A stretch of DNA of 23,763 nt from Coriobacteriaceae bacterium (GTDB lineage Bacteria; Actinomycetota; Coriobacteriia; Coriobacteriales; UMGS124). The notes beneath the pieces are model-generated. The model had not been told where the DNA came from and did not search any database. It worked only from the letters and a program-made list of their open reading frames with translations. Shown piece by piece: positions 8,363 to 13,873 of this stretch; within the stretch, counting starts at the first letter, position 1, and every line of letters starts with the position of its first letter. The DNA lies in assembly GCA_019420325.1 (NCBI GenBank), contig JAHZHK010000016.1, positions 1 to 23,763 of the forward strand, in the 5' to 3' direction. Position numbers and translations under genes: made by a program.

Positions 8363-8371
8363 TGGTATGAT
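8363..8371 (+). promoter_or_regulatory. extended -10 promoter for dmsC-luxR-torD
   Basis: TGG-TATGAT forms an extended -10 element (TGn plus 5 of 6 bases). No recognisable -35 lies 17 bp upstream (TTCTCC there). The combination fits an activator-dependent promoter, with the inverted repeat at 8314-8336 centred about 53 bp before the expected start near 8378. Confidence 0.45.
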
Positions 8372-8387
8372 ATTTTACGAAACACAT

Positions 8388-8440
8388 GCGCACCGCCCGG
8401 GCAGGCCCTTGGGAAAACCCGACTGACCGTCCCGGTGCGC
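8388..8440 (+). other. structured leader of the dmsC transcript
   Basis: Ten nucleotides after the predicted start, GCGCACCG (8388-8395) pairs perfectly with CGGTGCGC (8433-8440). The 37-nt interior can form CGGG/CCCG (8398-8401 with 8418-8421), or alternatively a small GGGAAAACCC hairpin. The remaining 64 nt lead to the dmsC ribosome binding site. I do not recognise a known riboswitch class. Confidence 0.3.
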
Positions 8441-8504
8441 GATACCGCAAGCAGATTTCTCGGCGCCAAGCCACCGCGCCATTGCACAGGGGAGTAGGTG
8501 AGAC

Positions 8505-9548
8505 ATGCGCGGGCTCGACTTTGCGCTCAACGACATATGCCTGGCGGCGTTCACCACACTCGCCCCCGGAGCGACGCTCGCCTATGTCGTGCTTGCCTGC
8601 ACACTGCTTCTCGGCAAGCTCGACAGCCGCCTGCGCCAGCGAATCGAGAGCTGGCTCATCGTACCGCTTGCCGTGGCAACCGTGGGACTCGTGGCATCAG
8701 CCACCCATCTGGGGACACCGAGCAACGCCCTGTACGTCTTTCGCACCGTTGGTTCGTCTCCCCTGGCAACCGAGGTGTTTTCCGCCGTGCTCTTCTTGGG
8801 AACGTCGTGCTCATACTGGCTCGGGTGCATCTATATTGAAGGACATAAGGCGCTGCGCAGCCTGTGGCTTCTTGCCAGCATTGTCGCCGCCGGGTTTTTC
8901 ATCGCAGGCACCGACCTCGCCTATGCCATGCCCACGGTCATCACGTGGGACACGACGCTTGCGCAGGTCATCCTGCCCTGCACGGCACTTGCCTGCATGA
9001 CGCCGCTCGCGCTTCTTATATATACCTGTTCGGGATATACGAGCAAGGTCGGGCTCATGCGCATCCTTGCAGGCATCTCGCTGGTTGCAACCGCCACCTC
9101 CTGCATTCTCATGGCAATGCAGCACATGGAGCTCGGCGCGCAGCGCAATGCCTTTGGGACAGCTGCCGAACTCGTGCCGCTCTACCCGGCCGCAATCGCC
9201 TTGTTCGGCGCCTGCCTTGTGGTGGCGAACCTCGGAAGCCTGTGCGCCATGCGTCCATTGGCGGCGCAGGGCCTCGGCCTTGAAAAGGTGGACGAAAAGG
9301 CTGGCGCTGACGGAGCCGGCCTGAACAGCTGTGATTCGACAGCACCCACCCCCAGCACGACCAGCCAAGACTCCGACACTTCGGCGGCACACCTCGACCC
9401 CACCGCGAGAACCACGCCCAATCGCTTCTCGCCCATCGAACGCAAGGTTATTTTCAAGCTTGTGGCCATGTGCGCCTTGGCCTATGCCGGTACGTTCGCG
9501 GTGCGCTTCTGCTTCTACTGCTTCCATATGACTTCGGGGGTGGTGTAG
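8505..9548 (+). CDS. dmsC: DmsC-like membrane anchor subunit with long internal linker
   Basis: 347 residues; ATG 8505 follows AGGTGAG. The protein is a polytopic membrane subunit of the DMSO reductase C type, which oxidises quinol and docks DmsAB. The diagnostic segment is SATHLGTPSNALYVFRTVGS followed by SPLATEVFSAVLF, the counterpart of the family's HLGxPxxAxxxxxxxxxSWLSREI block. About eight hydrophobic segments are visible, seven before residue 250 and one near 320-340. Between the last two lies a polar Ser/Thr/Pro-rich linker (about residues 258-308), which makes the protein some 60 residues longer than E. coli DmsC. It is encoded divergently from dmsBA rather than after dmsB. luxR begins 1 nt past its stop, indicating translational coupling. 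Confidence 0.85.
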   Translation: MRGLDFALNDICLAAFTTLAPGATLAYVVLACTLLLGKLDSRLRQRIESWLIVPLAVATVGLVASATHLGTPSNALYVFRTVGSSPLATEVFSAVLFLGTSCSYWLGCIYIEGHKALRSLWLLASIVAAGFFIAGTDLAYAMPTVITWDTTLAQVILPCTALACMTPLALLIYTCSGYTSKVGLMRILAGISLVATATSCILMAMQHMELGAQRNAFGTAAELVPLYPAAIALFGACLVVANLGSLCAMRPLAAQGLGLEKVDEKAGADGAGLNSCDSTAPTPSTTSQDSDTSAAHLDPTARTTPNRFSPIERKVIFKLVAMCALAYAGTFAVRFCFYCFHMTSGVV

Positions 9549-9549
9549 C

Positions 9550-11115
9550 GTGACCGCCGCGCTCTCGATACGTTTGGGAGTAGCCGGCTGGGGCTTTGCC
9601 CTCTTCCTGGCCGTCAACGCCGTGCAAGTGTGGGGCGGCGTCTTCCCTTTCCTGCCGCTCGAGTTCCAGACCGTCTCGGTGACGCTGTCGTTCTACGCCT
9701 CGCAGGCCGCGGCGTCGGTGGCGACCTACATCGCCTGTCTGGCGGGCGCTTACCGCTCCCCCATGTTGACGACCCGCGTGATGCCCAAACTCGCCGCCCC
9801 GCCCATGATCGCAGGCTGCCTCGCCCTCATCGCGGCCATGTATGTGCATTCACAAGTCGCCATCTACCTGGTTGTATGCTCAGGAATCCTGCAAGGTTTG
9901 GGAAGCACGAGCATGGCGCTGCTGTGGCAGAGGACGTTTTCTTCCTGCGATGACGAGCGCGGCGACCTGCTGCTCGTCTTGGGGACCGGCCTGAGTGCGC
10001 TTATCTATTTCGCCCTGTACATCTGCCCCGTGGCCGTAACCGCCTACCTGGTGCCCCTGGTGTTTCTGCCGCTGTGCGCGGCGTCCCTCACGGTGTCCAC
10101 GCGCAGGGTCGACCTCGACCAGCCCATGTTCGCCGACGTGCCGCGCGAGCATCCCAAGGTTTATCGGCGCTTTGCGCGCGACTATTGGCGCAGCGCCCTG
10201 TCGGCAGGTGCCGTGGGTTTTGTAGCAGGCATTATGCGCGCTGTCGCACTGGCCGACGTCACGGCTGGAGACGTCGTCAACATGGCGAGCATGCTGGGTG
10301 CCCTGTTGTCGGCCACAGTCGTGCTGTGGCTTTGGCGAGGGTTGTCATTTCACCTGAGCATGCGCAAGGCATACCGATGGGCGTTCCCGCCGCTCACGCT
10401 GGCCGTTGTCGCAATGCCGTTTGCCGGGGGCATGACGTACCTCGAGGCATTTGCCGGCGCCATGTACGCCGTGTACGCCTTCGTCCAGATGGTCCTGCTC
10501 ATCCAATGTGCCCAGGCATCGCGTGACCGAGGCATGTGCCCCATCGTGACCTACGCCTTCTGCTCGGGAATCATGCACGTCATGCACTTCGCCGGGTTCC
10601 TCTGCGGCTGGGCAACAGGCCTGGCAGATGGGTTGGACGCACTGCAACTCAGCCAGGCGTCGCTTTTGGCCGTGTGGGTGCTCGGACTGGTTTTGTTCTG
10701 CATCTGGGTGCGGCCGAACCAGGGGGCAGCAGGCAAAGACCGCAGCCCCGACGCCATCGAGTTTGTGTCGTTGAGCCCGACCGCGCCGAAACCGAGCAAG
10801 GTCGAAACCCTGGCAGACGAGCCGCAAGGCCAGGCTCCGCTCAACCCGCTTGAGATTCCCGTGCGCCCCGTGCTCGACCGTGTGACGAAGCAATGCGAGG
10901 CCATCCGCCTGGCCTTCAGGCTCTCCGACCGCGAGACCGAAGTCATGGAGCACATCGCGCGCGGCGACACCGTGGCACGCATCGCCGAGAAGCTCGGCGT
11001 GTCCGAAAACACCGTGCGTACCCACACCAAGCGCGTCTACACCAAGCTGGGCATCCATTCCAAGCAGGAGCTCGGTGACCTCGTGCAGTCGTTCGAGCCA
11101 CTCAAAGTGCGCTAA
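9550..11115 (+). CDS. membrane-bound LuxR-family transcriptional regulator
   Basis: 521 residues. The GTG at 9550 lies 1 nt after the dmsC stop, so translation is likely coupled; a GGGGGTGG stretch upstream is a weak ribosome site. The first ~395 residues form roughly twelve hydrophobic segments resembling a transporter-like (MFS-type) membrane domain. A Pro-rich linker follows (about 398-450), then a C-terminal LuxR/GerE helix-turn-helix: LSDRETEVMEHIARG (458-472) and SENTVRTHTKRVYTKLGIHSK (485-505). There is no receiver domain, so it is a one-component sensor in the membrane. This architecture is common in Eggerthellaceae beside reductase genes; each is presumed to respond to the substrate of its neighbour. 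Here the candidate target is the inverted repeat at 8314-8336. Direct substrate sensing by the membrane domain is inference. Confidence 0.9.
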   Translation: MTAALSIRLGVAGWGFALFLAVNAVQVWGGVFPFLPLEFQTVSVTLSFYASQAAASVATYIACLAGAYRSPMLTTRVMPKLAAPPMIAGCLALIAAMYVHSQVAIYLVVCSGILQGLGSTSMALLWQRTFSSCDDERGDLLLVLGTGLSALIYFALYICPVAVTAYLVPLVFLPLCAASLTVSTRRVDLDQPMFADVPREHPKVYRRFARDYWRSALSAGAVGFVAGIMRAVALADVTAGDVVNMASMLGALLSATVVLWLWRGLSFHLSMRKAYRWAFPPLTLAVVAMPFAGGMTYLEAFAGAMYAVYAFVQMVLLIQCAQASRDRGMCPIVTYAFCSGIMHVMHFAGFLCGWATGLADGLDALQLSQASLLAVWVLGLVLFCIWVRPNQGAAGKDRSPDAIEFVSLSPTAPKPSKVETLADEPQGQAPLNPLEIPVRPVLDRVTKQCEAIRLAFRLSDRETEVMEHIARGDTVARIAEKLGVSENTVRTHTKRVYTKLGIHSKQELGDLVQSFEPLKVR

Positions 11116-11187
11116 GGCGCGGGCGCACATCACCTGCCAGGCACGCGCACAACCCATTCGCCTACCACGTCTTCGAAAGGAAGTAGC

Positions 11188-11937
11188 ATGACCGATACCG
11201 TCAAGAATCAGGCAAACACCGAGGAGTTGGCGCCCCAGGCCGACACCCGTGAGAACGTCGTCAACACCGACGAACCGACCTCTCAGACCGGCGCCGCCAG
11301 CGCAAACGAGCAGCAGGCCCAGCTCGAGCAAGTCGCCTTCATCGGCGACGTGTTCGCGCCCTTCTTCCTGCAAGACCCACTCACCGGCTGCGCCGGTCCC
11401 TCCTTTGCCGCCATGGCGGCGCTCGACCCCGCGGCGGCGGCAGCCGAGTGGCCCCTCGTCGATGCGGCGGTAGCCGAGGGCCCACTTGCCCTCATGGCGC
11501 AGGGTGCCGCCGACGCGACCGAGAATCTCGCCCATGAGTACCGCCGCCTGTTCGTAGGACCCGCCCACAAGGCAGCGCCGCCGTGGGGCTCGGTCTACAC
11601 CGATCGCGAGTGCGTCATGTTCGGCGAGTCGACCCTGGAACTCAGGCGTTGGATGCGCGAGCATGGGCTCGTGGCTCCCGAGGGCACGCGTACCCCCGAG
11701 GACCATATCGGCCTTCTGCTGGGTCTCATGGCGCAGCTCGCGCAGACCGCACCCGCAGAGCTCGACAACTTTATGGCGCAGCACCTGCTCACCTGGTCGC
11801 ATCACTTCCTCACCCTCATGGCCCAGGAAGCTCAGCATCCCTTCTATCGGGGATTGGCGCAGCTCACCGATAGAAGCCTCGAAGGCATCCGCGCATCACG
11901 CGGCATTCAGGTAACGTACCCGCGGTTCTACCGATAA
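11188..11937 (+). CDS. torD: TorD/DmsD-family molybdoenzyme chaperone
   Basis: 249 residues; ATG 11188 follows AAAGGAAG. All-helical cytoplasmic chaperones of this family bind the Tat signal of DmsA-type subunits and hold them until the molybdenum cofactor is inserted. The recognisable blocks are EYRRLFVGP (117-125), APPWGSVY (130-137) and the hinge motif PEDHIG (170-175). The first ~45 residues are polar, Gln/Thr/Glu-rich and probably disordered, an extension beyond the usual ~200-residue core. It follows luxR by 72 bp on the same strand and most likely serves DmsA (5760-8150). Its 3' end faces the second copy of the dispersed repeat. Confidence 0.9.
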   Translation: MTDTVKNQANTEELAPQADTRENVVNTDEPTSQTGAASANEQQAQLEQVAFIGDVFAPFFLQDPLTGCAGPSFAAMAALDPAAAAAEWPLVDAAVAEGPLALMAQGAADATENLAHEYRRLFVGPAHKAAPPWGSVYTDRECVMFGESTLELRRWMREHGLVAPEGTRTPEDHIGLLLGLMAQLAQTAPAELDNFMAQHLLTWSHHFLTLMAQEAQHPFYRGLAQLTDRSLEGIRASRGIQVTYPRFYR

Positions 11938-11947
11938 GGCAGTTCTG

Positions 11948-12209
11948 CCCGAGGACAGCAAGTCGCCAACGGGGGGCTTGCCGCAGAGCGGCGCGCCCTC
12001 AGGACGCCTGCCGCCGGACGCACGGCAGGTTGGCGCCAATACCAACGCGCCCCAACTCCTTGCTTGCAGGCTCCATCTCCCCACCCAATCCCGTACACGA
12101 AAAAGCACGCCCCACCTGCACGGTTGCAGATGGGGTGCGCTTGTGCATTCAAGGTCGTCCGCGTTAAGGCAGGCAGGCAATCCAACCTACGCGACCTCGA
12201 GCGGGTTGG
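11948..12209. repeat. dispersed ~260-bp repeat, copy 2
   Basis: This segment begins 10 bp after the torD stop and aligns with 4859-5128. It shares the CCCGAGGAC start, GCACGGCAGG block, CACCCAATCCCG core, terminator hairpin and the AACCTCGAGCGGGTTGG end. It carries the last codons of a dmsB-like frame although no dmsB is present here. I see no terminal inverted repeats or target duplication, so transposition is not supported. Confidence 0.8.
12101..12142 (-). terminator. terminator downstream of the GH25 gene (inside repeat copy 2)
   Basis: This is the copy-2 counterpart of the dmsBA terminator. The stem 12103-12114 with 12131-12142 keeps its pairing apart from one A-C mismatch and one G-U pair. 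The inner CTGCA/TGCAG stem and CGGT loop are identical. On the minus strand it ends in TTTTT (plus 12100-12104 region), about 80 nt past the lysozyme stop. Confidence 0.75.
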
Positions 12210-12213
12210 TGCC
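12187..12213 (-). pseudogene. remnant of a dmsB 3' end
   Basis: On the minus strand the codons GGC ACC AAC CCG CTC GAG GTC GCG TAG spell (GT)NPLEVA-stop, the exact C-terminus of DmsB (5106-5726). The two copies differ within NPLEVA only at third positions (GTT/GTC, GCA/GCG). The similarity ends abruptly upstream near 12213, 8 bp before the lysozyme stop at 12221. It looks like the stub of a lost second dmsB. Confidence 0.55.
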
Positions 12214-12220
12214 TCTTCTC

Positions 12221-13333
12221 CTACGCCACCAGGAAGCGGATGTTGAGATCCACCTGGCCGGCGGAGGTGACCACGCCAGGGATTGACCCCGTGTCGGAGT
12301 ATTGCCACATGACGAAATCGAACTTGCCCGTGGGTTGGCTCACGCCGTACTCGGCGTACCACACGTCATAGCCCGCAAGCTCGCCCTTGAGGTCGAGCTT
12401 GGCCAGCTCGTGCTTGTTGCCGTACAGCATGGGCGTATATCCGGCCTGCTCAACCCGCTGGCAGAAGGCCAGGGCGTTGGCGCTGAACTGGGCGGCGGTG
12501 AGGTCGTCGGTGCGCGCGACGTTGCCGTCGGTGATGGGCTCCTCGTCGAACACGATGGGGTAGCTGAGCTCGACGTCGGTAGCGGCGAGGCTGTTGATGA
12601 CGTAGTCGGCCTCTTCGCGCGCCTCGTCCTCGGTGATAGCCTGGGAGAAGAAGTACACGCCCACCTTGATGCCCGCCGCCGAGGCACCGGAAAGGTTGGC
12701 GAGGAAGTACTTGTCGAGGTTCATGGTGCCCTGGCCGTATCCGCGAAAGCCCAGGCGCAGCATGGCGAAGTCGACGCCCGCCGCCTTGACCTGCGCCCAA
12801 TCGATCTCGCCGTCGTGCTCGGACACGTCGATGCCCGACTCAGAGAGTGTGACGCCGTTCTTCACGTAGGTGAGCAGGCCGTTTTCCTTCTCCACGACGC
12901 AGGTCCAGTCGTAGGGGCTCACCCAGGTTTCCTCGGCAGTGTCGGTGCCGCTGGTCTGGCCCATGCGGTTGACGCACGAGGTGATGGAGACCGAAGGCAC
13001 GGCCACGGCAACCGCCGTACCCAGAAGCGCGGCGATAAATTGACCGCGCGTGAGAGTGATGGTGGGGCGGTCCTTCTCCGGGGCCCCACTGGCACCGACG
13101 CCCCCGCGAGGGCGCTGCGAGCCCTGAGTGGGCGCCACGGGACGCATGGCACCCGTGCGCGACGCATTGACCTGCGCCGCGGCCTTGTTGGTGCCGGCAG
13201 CATGACTGCCGCGGGATGAACCCGACTTGCTCATGGGGTTGGCCGGGAAGGCCGACTTTGCCCCCTGGGGAACCACGGGCCTGCCGGCCTCACCGGGGCG
13301 GTTCTCTTTGTGCTGGTCGTCGCTTGTGGGCAT
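12221..13333 (-). CDS. membrane-tethered GH25 (lysozyme-type) muramidase
   Basis: 370 residues; ATG 13333 follows AAAGGAA, whereas a longer open frame from 13387 has no such site. Residues 1-95 are polar and basic, rich in Gly, Ser, Pro and Ala, and likely cytoplasmic. Residues 97-118 form one hydrophobic segment ending in ITSC (117-120), which fits a lipobox, so the protein is either a signal-anchor protein or an unusual lipoprotein. The GH25 domain starts at GIDVSEHDGEIDW (168-179). It has the family's acidic pair as D263-x-E265 in VFDEEP, and ends with VMWQYSDTGSIPG and VDLN (361-364). It would cleave muramyl bonds in peptidoglycan outside the membrane, in remodelling or competition. No phage genes surround it. 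Its 3' end abuts the dmsB remnant. Confidence 0.9.
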   Translation of the reverse strand: MPTSDDQHKENRPGEAGRPVVPQGAKSAFPANPMSKSGSSRGSHAAGTNKAAAQVNASRTGAMRPVAPTQGSQRPRGGVGASGAPEKDRPTITLTRGQFIAALLGTAVAVAVPSVSITSCVNRMGQTSGTDTAEETWVSPYDWTCVVEKENGLLTYVKNGVTLSESGIDVSEHDGEIDWAQVKAAGVDFAMLRLGFRGYGQGTMNLDKYFLANLSGASAAGIKVGVYFFSQAITEDEAREEADYVINSLAATDVELSYPIVFDEEPITDGNVARTDDLTAAQFSANALAFCQRVEQAGYTPMLYGNKHELAKLDLKGELAGYDVWYAEYGVSQPTGKFDFVMWQYSDTGSIPGVVTSAGQVDLNIRFLVA

Positions 13334-13509
13334 ATGAGTTCCTTTCACGCCGCCCACTATTGCAGGCAGCTGCCACATCGCAGGCATTCCACCACAACAT
13401 CATAGCGCCTTAAACCCGGAATCACCGTTCTTGCACGTGTGTGAAGGGGGGGTCCAGCCAATAACCGAGCGCAGCCGCCGCAAAATACTCGCCTCCAGTC
13501 CCTCTTCCA

Positions 13510-13562
13510 CTGGCAGACAATTAGCTGCCAGCATTTGAAAGCAATCTGAATGAGAGTAATGT
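13510..13562 (+). promoter_or_regulatory. inverted repeat and possible weak promoter before a small open frame
   Basis: CTGGCAG (13510-13516) and CTGCCAG (13525-13531) form a perfect 7-bp inverted repeat with an 8-bp AT-rich spacer. Four bases later TTGAAA (13535-13540) could serve as -35, with a poor -10 TAATGT at 13557-13562. The arrangement points toward the small frame at 13605 and the FMN-binding gene at 13874. The remaining bases from 13334 to 13509 show nothing I can identify. Confidence 0.3.
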
Positions 13563-13604
13563 ATGCAACGTTCGTGCAGACAATGTGGAAGTTTGGAGAG
13601 TGCT

Positions 13605-13841
13605 ATGAGTATTCCTCCCCCGCAGGCACCGACACTTGGAGACCGCCCCGGCGGCACCAAAGCCATGCACAAGGCCCTTGTCAGCCTGCCAACATGCGCA
13701 AAGGCGGGCCTGTCATGTGCCTCCACTTGCCTATCTCTTCTTCTATAGCCTGGCTGTCGACCAATCAAAGACGACGTTCCCTATGAACTGCTCCTAACTC
13801 ACCCGATTATTTTCGAGTACATCCAGCATCAACGCATATGA
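13605..13841 (+). pseudogene. small ORF of 47 codons, possibly a TAG-interrupted gene remnant
   Basis: ATG 13605 has GGAGAG 4-5 nt upstream. The frame reads MSIPPPQAPTLGDRPGG and on to a hydrophobic end rich in Cys and Leu, stopping at TAG 13746-13748. The same frame then stays open for 30 more codons, including KDDVPYELLLTHPIIFEYIQ, to TGA at 13839-13841. Upstream in frame from ATG 13563 is a CRQCG zinc-ribbon-like motif. This could be a short real peptide, or the remains of a zinc-ribbon/proline-linker/membrane protein broken by a stop codon. I recognise no family. It lies 32 bp before the FMN-binding gene and could be co-transcribed with it. Confidence 0.3.
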
Positions 13842-13873
13842 CACAGCAAAACCCACAGTGAAATGAGGCATGC

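Noticed and set aside
4859..12209. Composite transposon bounded by the two repeats
   Set aside because: No transposase, terminal inverted repeats or target duplications. The repeat contains a terminator and dmsB tail rather than an element end.
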